A stretch of DNA of 47,939 bases, taken from contig CACIXF010000006.1 in assembly GCA_902590535.1 (NCBI GenBank), positions 1 through 47,939 of the forward strand. Reading direction: 5' to 3'. Source of the stretch: an uncultured Pelagibacteraceae bacterium. GTDB taxonomy: Bacteria > Pseudomonadota > Alphaproteobacteria > Pelagibacterales > Pelagibacteraceae. A program made the position numbers and the translations under genes. Below the pieces are notes generated by a model that worked only from the letters and a program-made list of their open reading frames with translations, was not told where the DNA came from and did not search any database. Shown one piece after another: positions 8,436 to 16,415 of this stretch (its first letter is position 1; each line of letters opens with the position of its first letter).

Positions 8436-8756
8436 TTAATTAGAAAGCTTGAAATAACTAGAGCCTTTTTTTCCTGAAAAAATCTCTTCAATTAAAGGGT
8501 GTTTTATTGGTTCATCAGAGTCATCCATCAGCAAGTTTTGCTCAGAAACATAAGCTTCATAAGTTATCTCATCATTTTCTGCTAATAAGTGATAAAATGG
8601 TTGATCTTTTCTTGGTCTAACATTTTTTGGAATAGACTGATACCATTCTTCAGAATTATTAAACTCAAAATCAACATCATAAATCACACCTCTAAATTCA
8701 AAGTGTTTATGCTTTACAATGTCTCCAATTGAAAATTTAGCTTTTTGAACTGGCAT
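8436..8756 (-). CDS. hspQ: Heat shock protein HspQ (YccV-like, hemimethylated-DNA-binding fold)
   Basis: 106 aa, the normal HspQ length. Visible family blocks: FSIGDIVKHKHFEFRGVIYDVD at the start (a KOW/SH3-like strand set), RPRKDQPFYHLL in the middle, and TYEAYVSEQNLL near the end. HspQ is a heat-inducible Lon specificity factor in enterobacteria; the family was first described as binding hemimethylated DNA. It starts at ATG 8756. A sigma32-like promoter candidate ends only 8 nt upstream. The tail after residue 80 is acidic and then basic and looks poorly conserved. Confidence 0.9.
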   Translation of the reverse strand: MPVQKAKFSIGDIVKHKHFEFRGVIYDVDFEFNNSEEWYQSIPKNVRPRKDQPFYHLLAENDEITYEAYVSEQNLLMDDSDEPIKHPLIEEIFSGKKGSSYFKLSN

Positions 8757-8764
8757 TGATCTTA

Positions 8765-8792
8765 GTATGGGTATTTAGAAATAAAAATCAAT
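8765..8792 (-). promoter_or_regulatory. Candidate sigma32-like promoter for hspQ
   Basis: Minus-strand reading: ATTGATT (8786-8792), a 13-nt spacer, then ACCCATAC (8765-8772). It is compared with the E. coli sigma32 pattern CTTGAAA-N13/14-CCCCATNT: the -35 part matches 4 of 7 and the -10 part 5 of 7. The arrangement mirrors the better candidate in front of hslV. The start codon lies 8 nt from the -10 element, so the mRNA would be almost leaderless. A sigma70 reading (TTGATT-16-CATACT) is equally possible. Confidence 0.3.
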
Positions 8793-8840
8793 GCTAAAAA
8801 TATAAATGTTTTGTGATGTGGCAAATATGTTAATATCTTT

Positions 8841-9395
8841 TTGGTGAATAAATCTTTTTTAAAATTTGTTACTGATTTCGGTCCTTTAGCAATATTTTTT
8901 TTCTATTATTACAATAGTGGTAAGAATTTATCAGTAGCAATACCTCCACTGATAGTTGCAACTTTAGTTGCATTAGCAGTAGTTTGGTTTTTTGAAAAAA
9001 AAATTCCTCCAATGCCTTTGGTAAGTGGAATTTTAATTACTTTTTTTGGTGGATTAACAATCTACTTTAATGATCCTATATTTATTTATGTAAAACCAAC
9101 TATCATTAATATTATGTTTGCTCTTGCATTATTTTTTGGGAAATATTTTACCAATGAACCTATTCTTAAAAAAATTATGGGTAAATCTATTCCTCTAAAT
9201 GATATTGGTTGGGAAATTCTTAATAAACGATGGATGTATTTTTTCTTTGGTCTTGCTTTATTAAATGAAATAGTTTGGAGAACTCAAACAGAAGAATTTT
9301 GGGTTAATTTTAAAGTATGGGGAATGCTTCCAATAACAATAATATTTACAGGGTTTCAGGTACCATTAATTAATAAACATAAGATTGATGCGTAG
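8841..9395 (+). CDS. yciB: Inner membrane-spanning protein YciB / septation protein A
   Basis: 184 aa with about five membrane helices. Family blocks: FVTDFGPLAIFFFYYY at the N-terminus, the central FALALFFGKYF, and NKRWMYFFFGLALLNEIVWR, which is nearly diagnostic for YciB/IspZ. The family acts in envelope and division-site integrity. There is no in-frame ATG at the start: the choices are TTG 8841 or the adjacent GTG 8844, and I cannot decide between them. It overlaps the DUF2794 gene by 8 nt. Confidence 0.92.
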   Translation: MVNKSFLKFVTDFGPLAIFFFYYYNSGKNLSVAIPPLIVATLVALAVVWFFEKKIPPMPLVSGILITFFGGLTIYFNDPIFIYVKPTIINIMFALALFFGKYFTNEPILKKIMGKSIPLNDIGWEILNKRWMYFFFGLALLNEIVWRTQTEEFWVNFKVWGMLPITIIFTGFQVPLINKHKIDA

Positions 9396-9732
9396 TAATT
9401 TAAAATTAGTAGTAAATAATCCGCATAATAAAATAGAAGAAAAACATTTTTTTGAAAAAGATGAGCTAAAAATTATATTAGACTTATATGCCAAGATGGT
9501 TTCTGAAGGTTCTTGGAAAGATTACGGTTTAAGTATTTCAAGTAAGCAAGTGGGATTTAGTGTTTTTAGAAATGCTACTGAAAATGCTCTTTATAAAATT
9601 TGCAAAAATTTTAAGCCTAAAAATAAAAATCTTAAATATTTGATTACTGATACAAGTGGTAAAATATTAAAAAATTCTCACGATCTTAGAATTTTATTAA
9701 AAAATACCAACTGGAAAAAACTTCAAAAATAA
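9388..9732 (+). CDS. DUF2794 family protein
   Basis: 114 aa from ATG 9388 (a TTG directly before it is also possible). The run FFEKDELKIILDLYAKMV, then GSWKDYGLS, then ISSKQVGFSVFRNATENALY matches the alphaproteobacterial DUF2794 family, whose function is unknown. It is soluble, basic and without a signal peptide. It overlaps the end of yciB, so the two are co-translated, and converges with the Bax-inhibitor-like gene with only 2 nt between the stops. Confidence 0.82.
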   Translation: MRSNLKLVVNNPHNKIEEKHFFEKDELKIILDLYAKMVSEGSWKDYGLSISSKQVGFSVFRNATENALYKICKNFKPKNKNLKYLITDTSGKILKNSHDLRILLKNTNWKKLQK

Positions 9733-9734
9733 AT

Positions 9735-10496
9735 TTATCTTCTTTGCCCAAATAATCTTAATAACATTATAAATAAATTGATAAAATCTAGATATAAAGT
9801 TAAAGCGCCCATTACAGCTTTTTTGCCCATTAACTCACCTGAGTCTGAAGCAACATACATATTTTTGATTTTTTGAGTGTCATAAGCTGTTAAACCAACA
9901 AATATTAAAACACCTAGAATTGAAATCACAAAATACATCATTGAAGATTTCATAAAGATATTAACAATTGAAGCTATAATTATTCCAATTAGACCCATCA
10001 TTAAAAAAGATCCAAACTTTGTAAGATCTCTTTTAGTTGTATATCCGTAGATACTCATCGCTCCAAACGTTGCGGATGTGATGAAGAAAACTCTTGTCAC
10101 ACTCATTCCAGTGTAAACTAATAAGATTGAAGATAAAGATAGACCCATCAAAGCTGCGAAAACCCAAAACGTAGTTTGTGCTTTTGATGCGCTCATCTTA
10201 TTAATTCCAAAACTCATGTAAAAAACGATACCTAGAGGAGCTAACATTACAAGCCACTTAAGACCTGATAAATAAATTGCATTCCCCATCTGCGTTAAAC
10301 CAACGATTGAACCTGTATCGTTAGTAACAACAGACATTTTGAATGTTAATAATGCTACTATTCCAGTTAGCAATATACCTGTTGCCATATAATTATAAAC
10401 TTTTAGCATGTAGGCTCTTAAGCCTTCATCCATTACAGCAGCTGTTTGTTGTGCTGCTTTTGCTCTATTTAGTATTCCGTTTTTATTAAATTCCAT
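9735..10496 (-). CDS. Bax inhibitor-1/YccA family membrane protein
   Basis: 253 aa with seven predicted membrane helices. The last block, GLTAYDTQKIKNMY followed by GALTLYLDFINLFIMLLRLFG, is the signature C-terminus of the BI-1/YccA/YbhL family (UPF0005): the Asp in YDTQ and the Asp in LYLDF form the pH-sensing pair of the calcium-leak channel members. Bacterial members interact with FtsH or leak Ca2+. It is transcribed alone, diverging from the aldo/keto reductase gene across 79 nt of AT-rich DNA. Confidence 0.93.
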   Translation of the reverse strand: MEFNKNGILNRAKAAQQTAAVMDEGLRAYMLKVYNYMATGILLTGIVALLTFKMSVVTNDTGSIVGLTQMGNAIYLSGLKWLVMLAPLGIVFYMSFGINKMSASKAQTTFWVFAALMGLSLSSILLVYTGMSVTRVFFITSATFGAMSIYGYTTKRDLTKFGSFLMMGLIGIIIASIVNIFMKSSMMYFVISILGVLIFVGLTAYDTQKIKNMYVASDSGELMGKKAVMGALTLYLDFINLFIMLLRLFGQRR

Positions 10497-10575
10497 AATA
10501 AGTAATATATATATTCTTTTACTAATTATTCAAGATACCTTAAAAGATTAACAAAATTTTAACTTAATATTTCAA

Positions 10576-11610
10576 ATGAATTACAAAAATTTAGGTAATA
10601 CCGATATTAAAGTAAGTACAATTTGTCTCGGTACTATGACTTGGGGAGAGCAAAATACTGAGCTTGAAGCATTTGAACAAATGGATTTTGCTTTAGATCA
10701 AGGAGTAAACTTTTGGGACACTGCCGAATTATATGCAGTACCTCCGAGAAAAGAAACCTACGGTGATACAGAAGAAATTATTGGGAACTGGTTTCAAAAT
10801 ACAAAAAAAAGAGGCAAAGTTATTCTTGCAACAAAAGTTGCTGGCCCAGCAAGAGATTATTTAAGAAGTGGAGAAAATAGTTTTACAGGTCCGAATTTAG
10901 AATCTGCTTTAAATGACAGTCTTAAAAGACTTAAAACCGATTATATAGATTTATATCAACTTCATTGGCCAGAAAGAAATGTAAATAATTTTGGAAGACT
11001 TGGTTATGTACATAAGGAAAATGGATGGAATAAATTTGAAGATGTTCTTTCAGAATTAAATAAATATATTGATCAGGGAAAAATAAGATATGTTGGTTTA
11101 TCAAATGAAACCCCGTGGGGAGTTTTAAATTATCTTCAACTATCTAAAGATAAAGAATTACCAAGGATGATGTCAATTCAAAATCCTTATAGCTTATTAA
11201 ACAGATCTTACGAAGTTGGATTAGCTGAAGTTTCTATAAGAGAAAATATTGGTTGCTTAGCTTACTCTCCACTTGCAAGTGGATATTTAAGTGGGAAATA
11301 TAGAAACAAAAGTTTTCCTAAAGGATCAAGAATGGAGAGAGATTTTGATTTTTGGACAAGGTATAGAAAGCCGAATACTGAGGATGCAGTTGAACATTAT
11401 TACAAAATTAGTGAAAAATTTGATCTAGATATGAGTCAAATGTCTATTAAATTTTGTGAAATCCAAGACTTTATGACCAGTGTAATAATTGGAGCAACTA
11501 CAATGGAGCAGTTGAAAACAAATATAGAAAGTGTAAATGTAAACTTATCTAATGATGTCATTAAAGAAATTAACCAAGTACAAACAATTTATCCAAATCC
11601 ATGTCCATAA
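10576..11610 (+). CDS. Aldo/keto reductase, Tas-like
   Basis: 344 aa, the usual length of Tas-type aldo/keto reductases. The TIM barrel begins with YKNLGNTDIKVSTICLGTMTWG. The tetrad is visible as Asp and Tyr in DTAELY, Lys in ILATKVAG and His in YQLHWPE; the NADPH-binding end has IIGATTMEQL. The family reduces aldehydes and ketones with NADPH; the substrate is unknown. Its stop overlaps the next start by 10 nt, placing it in a run with the IalB-like gene and argG. Confidence 0.9.
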   Translation: MNYKNLGNTDIKVSTICLGTMTWGEQNTELEAFEQMDFALDQGVNFWDTAELYAVPPRKETYGDTEEIIGNWFQNTKKRGKVILATKVAGPARDYLRSGENSFTGPNLESALNDSLKRLKTDYIDLYQLHWPERNVNNFGRLGYVHKENGWNKFEDVLSELNKYIDQGKIRYVGLSNETPWGVLNYLQLSKDKELPRMMSIQNPYSLLNRSYEVGLAEVSIRENIGCLAYSPLASGYLSGKYRNKSFPKGSRMERDFDFWTRYRKPNTEDAVEHYYKISEKFDLDMSQMSIKFCEIQDFMTSVIIGATTMEQLKTNIESVNVNLSNDVIKEINQVQTIYPNPCP

Positions 11611-12113
11611 TTAAAAAAATTACAATATTTTTAGGAATATTTTTTATAAGTGGTGTTACTCAACTTTCAGCCCAAGAAATTAAAAAAATTGGCAAATATA
11701 AAGATTGGGAAGCAATGGTTGTTATGGAAACTGATGGCAAAGTATGCTTTGCTCAATCATTGCCTATTTTACAAGCACCCAAAACTAATAAAAGAGATGC
11801 AAAATTATTTGTAGCATTCAGACCAAACGACAACATAAAAAATGAGGTAAGTGTTACCCCGGGTTATGAATTTAACAAAAATAATTCAGTAACTGCTGCT
11901 TCAGGAAAAAACAAATTTAAATTTGATATTAAAGAACAAGGCTTTGCGTGGATTGCTGACAATAAAGTTGAACTAAAAATGATCAAACAGATGAGAAAAG
12001 GATCTAGAATTATGATTACTGGATACAATCAACAAGGTTCTCAGACAATTGATCATTACTCATTACTAGGATTTACTAAAGCTTATAACGCTTCAAGAAA
12101 AGCTTGCAGTTAA
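11601..12113 (+). CDS. IalB-like periplasmic protein (invasion-associated locus B family)
   Basis: 170 aa with a clear signal peptide (hydrophobic residues 6-22, cleavage near LSAQE). The mature part starts with the typical KDWEAMV block and contains two cysteines (VCFAQSLP and the C-terminal KACS) that could form a disulfide. It resembles the alphaproteobacterial IalB family, common in free-living marine members, so 'invasion' need not apply. It is coupled to the upstream reductase by a 10-nt overlap and lies 4 nt before argG. Confidence 0.72.
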   Translation: MSIIKKITIFLGIFFISGVTQLSAQEIKKIGKYKDWEAMVVMETDGKVCFAQSLPILQAPKTNKRDAKLFVAFRPNDNIKNEVSVTPGYEFNKNNSVTAASGKNKFKFDIKEQGFAWIADNKVELKMIKQMRKGSRIMITGYNQQGSQTIDHYSLLGFTKAYNASRKACS

Positions 12114-12117
12114 TTCG

Positions 12118-13305
12118 ATGAAATCAAAAAAGAAAATTGTTCTAGCTTATTCTGGAGGGCTCGATACCTCTATAATTTTAAAATGGCTTCAAGAAAATTA
12201 TGATGCAGATGTGATTTGTTACACGGCAGATGTAGGACAAGAAATTGATAGAAAAAAAATTATAACTAATGCAAAAAAATTTGGTGTTAAAAATATAATT
12301 ATTAAAGATTTAAAAGATATTTTTGTTAAGGATTATGTTTATCCCATGATCAGAGGACATGCAGTCTATGAGGGTGTTTATTTATTAGGGACATCAATAG
12401 CAAGACCTCTTATTGCAAAAGATCAAATAAGAGTAGCTAAAAAATTTAAGGCCTATGCAGTTTCGCATGGAGCAACTGGTAAAGGCAATGACCAAGTTAG
12501 ATTTGAACTAGGCTATCATTATTTTGGGCCTAAAATTAAAATCATAGCTCCGTGGAGAATTTGGAAACTAAAATCTAGAACAGACTTAATTGATTATGCA
12601 AAAAAACACGGCATAGCTATACCTAAAGATAAAAAAGGTGCGCCTCCTTTTTCAGTAGATGACAATTTATTTCATACATCAACTGAAGGTAAGGTTTTAG
12701 AAAATCCAAAAAATTCAGCACCAGAATTTATTTTCCAGCGAACAATTTCTCCAGAAAAGGCACCAAACAAATCATCGTTTATTACTATCAATTTTAAAAA
12801 CGGTGATCCTTGTGGAATAAATGGAAAAAAAATGTCTCCAGCTAAATTATTAACTAAGCTCAATGACATCGCAGGTAAAAATGGAATTGGAAGAGTTGAC
12901 TTAGTGGAGAATAGATTTTTAGGTATCAAATCTAGAGGTGTATATGAAACGCCCGGTGGTACTCTTTTAATCAATGCTCATCGAGCAATTGAGTCAGTTA
13001 CTTTAGACAAAGAAACTATGCACAAAAAAGATCAAATAATGTCTAGATATGCAGAGTTAATTTACAATGGTTATTGGTACTCAAAAGAAAGATTTAAACT
13101 TCAAAAAATTGTAGATTTAAAAAGAAGTAAAGTTAATGGCTCAGTTAAACTTAAATTGTATAAAGGAAATATTACAATTCAATCTAGAGTTACTAATAGC
13201 AGCGCATATTCAATGAAGAAGGTATCTTTTGAAGAAAATAAATCATTTAATAAATCTAACGTTGAAAGATTTATCAATTTTCATAAGAAAAAGCTTCGTA
13301 CTTAG
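12118..13305 (+). CDS. argG: Argininosuccinate synthase
   Basis: 395 aa, full length. The N-type ATP pyrophosphatase P-loop AYSGGLDTS is at residues 10-18. HGATGKGNDQVRFE, APWRIW and the C-terminal synthetase domain (GVYETPGGT, YNGYWYSKER) are all in order. The enzyme joins citrulline and aspartate using ATP in arginine synthesis. The C-terminus beyond residue 370 is Lys-rich. argH is not adjacent. A weak inverted repeat follows the stop. Confidence 0.97.
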   Translation: MKSKKKIVLAYSGGLDTSIILKWLQENYDADVICYTADVGQEIDRKKIITNAKKFGVKNIIIKDLKDIFVKDYVYPMIRGHAVYEGVYLLGTSIARPLIAKDQIRVAKKFKAYAVSHGATGKGNDQVRFELGYHYFGPKIKIIAPWRIWKLKSRTDLIDYAKKHGIAIPKDKKGAPPFSVDDNLFHTSTEGKVLENPKNSAPEFIFQRTISPEKAPNKSSFITINFKNGDPCGINGKKMSPAKLLTKLNDIAGKNGIGRVDLVENRFLGIKSRGVYETPGGTLLINAHRAIESVTLDKETMHKKDQIMSRYAELIYNGYWYSKERFKLQKIVDLKRSKVNGSVKLKLYKGNITIQSRVTNSSAYSMKKVSFEENKSFNKSNVERFINFHKKKLRT

Positions 13306-13316
13306 ATTGCTTTAGG

Positions 13317-13332
13317 ACAAATTGACATTTGT
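13317..13332 (+). terminator. Weak hairpin after argG
   Basis: ACAAAT (13317-13322), TGAC loop, ATTTGT (13327-13332), then TTTAAAT. The 6-bp stem is almost all A-T and the T run is short, so it could be a weak terminator or chance. It lies 12 nt after the argG stop. Confidence 0.2.
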
Positions 13333-13362
13333 TTAAATCACTAAAAATTATATCCTTAGACC

Positions 13363-13821
13363 ATGGAATCAATAAAGAATTGGATGAGAGATGCTGCAAA
13401 TATTTTATTTGATGATAGTAAGAATGATCTACGCGCACTTCCTAAGACAGTTAGATTACAAATTCTTTTAGTTTTAAGTTTTATTTGGACTACTGTTTTT
13501 AGTTTATATGTTTTTTCTTACACAACTTTCGCATTTGGATGGGCTGGACTTTTTTTAGCTCATATAGGTTTAATATTTGCCGTTTATATGACTTTTAAAC
13601 AATTCCATAGAGCAGAAGAGAAGTCTGCAAGTGTTTTTCAAACAAAAAATTTTGATCCTTTTAAAATCATGGTCATCGTATTTGTAATAGTATTTATATT
13701 TGTATTTTCAAAAGGAATTGAGGTTTTGACAAGTCCAAACCCTAACTCTTATTCAATCCCTTATGATGGTCCCTTAAAATCTGCAATTGAAAAATGGTTA
13801 CCTTTTAGTAAAGATAAATAA
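13363..13821 (+). CDS. Unrecognised membrane protein, three helices
   Basis: 152 aa with no family I recognise. An amphipathic, charged N-terminus (residues 1-28) is followed by predicted membrane helices at about 32-52, 56-76 and 102-121. The C-terminal tail of about 30 residues is rich in Pro/Ser/Asn. No signal peptide or catalytic motif is evident. Its stop shares one base with the start of the PsiE-like gene (TAATG), so the two proteins are made together and may act together. Confidence 0.75.
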   Translation: MESIKNWMRDAANILFDDSKNDLRALPKTVRLQILLVLSFIWTTVFSLYVFSYTTFAFGWAGLFLAHIGLIFAVYMTFKQFHRAEEKSASVFQTKNFDPFKIMVIVFVIVFIFVFSKGIEVLTSPNPNSYSIPYDGPLKSAIEKWLPFSKDK

Positions 13822-14201
13822 TGGATAAGATAGCAAAAAACTTACAGTTAGCACTAATGGTTATTATCTTAATCAGTACTGTTATTGCTGTTGGGATTGA
13901 AATGAAAAACATGTTCTTAAATCAATCTGTTACATTAGCAGATTTGCTTTTAATGTTTCTTTATTTGGAGGTACTAGCAATGGTTAGGGTTTTTTGGAAC
14001 CAACAATCTATTAGTATTACCCTTCCACTTCTTATTGCAATTACAGCGCTTGCACGATTTATTATTCTACAAGGTAAAGAAATGGATCCTACTGCACTTG
14101 TGTACGAAGCAGTTGCTATTTTGTTAATAGCTGGAGCAATTGTTGTTTTAAGATTAAGACATAGTGACAAATTAGGTCTTAAGAAAAAAAAATCAAAATA
14201 A
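13821..14201 (+). CDS. psiE: PsiE-like phosphate-starvation-inducible membrane protein
   Basis: 126 aa with four predicted membrane helices. The blocks ADLLLMFLYLEVLAMVRVFW, ITALARFIILQGKEMDP and the last helix followed by RLRHSDKLG fit the PsiE family (E. coli PsiE, 136 aa). The molecular function is unknown; E. coli psiE is PhoB-regulated. No Pho-box is visible because the gene starts inside the stop codon of the preceding membrane protein gene. The Lys-rich tail is short. Confidence 0.8.
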   Translation: MDKIAKNLQLALMVIILISTVIAVGIEMKNMFLNQSVTLADLLLMFLYLEVLAMVRVFWNQQSISITLPLLIAITALARFIILQGKEMDPTALVYEAVAILLIAGAIVVLRLRHSDKLGLKKKKSK

Positions 14202-14207
14202 TTTAAA

Positions 14208-15347
14208 ATGATATTTGAAGCTTCAAGGGCTAAGGCCTTAAATCAATTAAATAATTTTGTTGAGAGTAATCTTGGAGAATATTCAAAATTAAGAAATTTT
14301 GATTTTGGACCTGAAAAAAGATCTAATATATCTTGCTTATCACCATATATAACTCATGGAATAATTAATGAACAAGAAGTCATTCAGAAAGCTCTAAGTA
14401 AATTTTCTTTTTCAAAAAATGAAAAGTTTATTCAAGAAGTTCTATGGCGAACTTATTGGAAAGGTTGGTTAGAACTTAGACCAAATGTTTGGGCTGATTA
14501 TCTTATCGAATTAAATCAAATCAAAAATGAATTTAAAGATAATAAAGATTATATTGCAGCAATCGAAGGAAAAACAAAAGTAGATTGCTTTAATGAGTGG
14601 GTGAAAGAGCTTAAAGAAAACAATTATTTGCATAATCACACAAGAATGTGGTTTGCTAGTATTTGGATTTTTACTTTAGAATTGCCTTGGCAATTAGGTG
14701 CAGAATTTTTTATGCAACATCTTTATGATGGAGATGCTGCATCAAATACTCTTGGGTGGCGATGGGTTGCGGGTGTTCAAACTCAAGGAAAACATTACCT
14801 TGCAAGTGAATGGAATATTAAAAAATTCACTAACAATAGATTTCAAAATGTAAAATTAAATGAAAATGCTCTTCCAAAAGTATCTGAAAAATCTTATCAA
14901 ATAATTAAACAGGATTTCAATAACCCACAAAAGATTGAGAATAAGAATCTTTTAATTTTTGAAAATAATCTCTCGTTTGAAATCACTGACTTTAAGGAGA
15001 AGAACTTTGAAAAAATTTACTTAGTTTCTAATAAAAATGAAAATAGAGCAATAAAACTCAGTGAAAAGTTAGTGAAATTTAAATCTCATTTAATAGAAGA
15101 CCAAGAACAAAGATTAAAAAATCAATCTATTGATTGTCAAATTATAGATATAAGTGAATTAACAAATATTGAAAATTATTACGGTTTGTATCCAACAGTA
15201 GGTGAAAATTTAGATTTTTTAAATTCTAATAATTTAAAGATAGATTTTTTATATAGAAATCTTGATCAATTAGCTTGGCAATACTGTAATAAAGGTTTTT
15301 TTAATTTTAAAAATTATATTCCTAAAATAGTTTCAAGCTTTAATTAA
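14208..15347 (+). CDS. Photolyase-like flavoprotein with FAD core at the N-terminus
   Basis: 379 aa. Residues about 40-235 form the FAD-binding core of the DNA photolyase/cryptochrome family: LSPYITHG (44-51), EVLWRTYWKGWL near 80, NHTRMWFASIW near 143-153 and DGDAASNTLGWRWVAG near 174-189. The usual antenna domain that precedes this core is absent. Instead, residues 245-379 look like an alternating alpha/beta region (LLIFENNLSFE, KIYLVSNKN, DCQIIDISE), perhaps the antenna-type domain in permuted order. It could be a repair enzyme, photoreceptor or flavin reductase. It converges with the small membrane gene, and the two stops overlap as TTAA. Confidence 0.8.
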   Translation: MIFEASRAKALNQLNNFVESNLGEYSKLRNFDFGPEKRSNISCLSPYITHGIINEQEVIQKALSKFSFSKNEKFIQEVLWRTYWKGWLELRPNVWADYLIELNQIKNEFKDNKDYIAAIEGKTKVDCFNEWVKELKENNYLHNHTRMWFASIWIFTLELPWQLGAEFFMQHLYDGDAASNTLGWRWVAGVQTQGKHYLASEWNIKKFTNNRFQNVKLNENALPKVSEKSYQIIKQDFNNPQKIENKNLLIFENNLSFEITDFKEKNFEKIYLVSNKNENRAIKLSEKLVKFKSHLIEDQEQRLKNQSIDCQIIDISELTNIENYYGLYPTVGENLDFLNSNNLKIDFLYRNLDQLAWQYCNKGFFNFKNYIPKIVSSFN

Positions 15348-15565
15348 AACCAACGAACCATTCCAATAATTCCAGCGGTTGCATAAAAAAATTGCAAAAA
15401 TAAAATTCCTTTATGACCACCTCTATAGGCCCAAATTCCAATTAAAATGGCTGACAATAACAGTAGACAAAAACCAAAAAATTCTATGCCTATATTTAAA
15501 GCTACAAACAAAGAATACAATATTGCAGTTATAACTCCTGCCCATTCAAAAATTTTATTATTCAT
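15344..15565 (-). CDS. Small membrane protein, unrecognised
   Basis: 73 aa with predicted helices at about residues 8-26, 28-46 and 52-70, short loops and few charges. I do not recognise the family with confidence. It starts inside the end of the glutamine amidotransferase gene (ATGA overlap of 4 nt), so it is the last gene of the minus-strand run photolyase-related - DUF2256 - amidotransferase - this gene. Its stop overlaps that of the convergent photolyase-like gene. Confidence 0.7.
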   Translation of the reverse strand: MNNKIFEWAGVITAILYSLFVALNIGIEFFGFCLLLLSAILIGIWAYRGGHKGILFLQFFYATAGIIGMVRWF

Positions 15566-16281
15566 AAAAGTTTTTTAAAATTATTATAAAGGATTGTAGA
15601 GTAGTTATTCATATCTTCCATGTTATCTTTTGCAGATTGATCAAACTTTTCTAACGCACCATCACCAAGCTGATCTTCCAAAGCTATTTTATACTCCGGA
15701 ACACACCCCCATTCATTAACGGTAGAATCTTTTATTTCTATATGAAATTGAATTCCATAAGCATGGTTTTGATATTTAAAGATTTGATACTTGGTGATTG
15801 GGGACGAAGCTAATAAAGTTACATCTTTATTATTTTCAATGCCTTGAACCTCATAAGAATGCCATTGTAAACTTTTAATCGTATTAGGAAATTTTGAAAA
15901 TAATTTATCTTCATCTTTTTCATTAGAAAAATTAATATCCATAATTCCTATTTCTGCTGGTTTGGATTTAACCACTTTTCCACCAACTACTTCTCCTAAA
16001 AGCTGACAACCTAAACAAAAACCTAAATAAGGTTTTTTTAAATTCACAACAAATTCTTTAATTCTTTTCTTTTCTTCTATTAACCAAGGATATTCTTGTT
16101 CCATATAGGTATCCATTGGACCCCCCATACAAAACATTCCATCAAATTTACTTAAATCGTTTGGTATTTTTTCACCTTCATCTAACTCAATGGTAGTTAA
16201 GTTAAATCCATCAGCTAACATTAAATCTTTAATGTAACCTGGATCTTCTATTTTGATATGTTGTAATACTATTATGTTCAC
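15562..16281 (-). CDS. Class I glutamine amidotransferase (GMP synthase-like)
   Basis: 239 aa. A class I amidotransferase triad is visible: the nucleophile elbow GFCLGCQ (Cys89), and a His/Glu pair in GIQFHIEI. MCMGGPM-like residues 51-56 and WHSYEV are also typical of the GuaA-like stand-alone group. Such proteins hydrolyse glutamine or gamma-glutamyl bonds; the ammonia acceptor here is unknown. The start is GTG 16279-16281, 5 nt after the DUF2256 stop, and the gene ends in a 4-nt overlap with the small membrane gene. Confidence 0.88.
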   Translation of the reverse strand: MNIIVLQHIKIEDPGYIKDLMLADGFNLTTIELDEGEKIPNDLSKFDGMFCMGGPMDTYMEQEYPWLIEEKKRIKEFVVNLKKPYLGFCLGCQLLGEVVGGKVVKSKPAEIGIMDINFSNEKDEDKLFSKFPNTIKSLQWHSYEVQGIENNKDVTLLASSPITKYQIFKYQNHAYGIQFHIEIKDSTVNEWGCVPEYKIALEDQLGDGALEKFDQSAKDNMEDMNNYSTILYNNFKKLL

Positions 16282-16286
16282 TAAGC

Positions 16287-16415
16287 TTAGCTTAGCTTAG
16301 AACACTTCTTGGAACAATATTTTACACTATCCCAATTTAACTTCCATTTTTTTCGCCAAGTAAATGGTCTTTTACAAACTGGACAAATTTTTGTTGGTAA
16401 ATTTTCTTTTTTCAT
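16287..16415 (-). CDS. DUF2256 family small zinc-ribbon-like protein
   Basis: 42 aa from ATG 16413-16415 to TAA. The translation has [14 protein letters not shown], then [12 protein letters not shown]: a CxxC plus CxxxC pair around a conserved FTWRKKW core. This is the DUF2256 signature, a tiny zinc-ribbon-like family. The start shares one base with the photolyase-related stop (TGATG), a strong sign of coupling, and the amidotransferase follows by 5 nt. DUF2256 genes are known to neighbour photolyase/cryptochrome genes; their function is not established. Confidence 0.9.
   Translation of the reverse strand: MKKENLPTKICPVCKRPFTWRKKWKLNWDSVKYCSKKCSKLS

Noticed and set aside
16284..16300. Short tandem repeat of AGCTT at the end of the DUF2256 gene
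   Set aside because: Only about three units; it supplies the stop codon region and shows no sign of a mobile element or attachment site.
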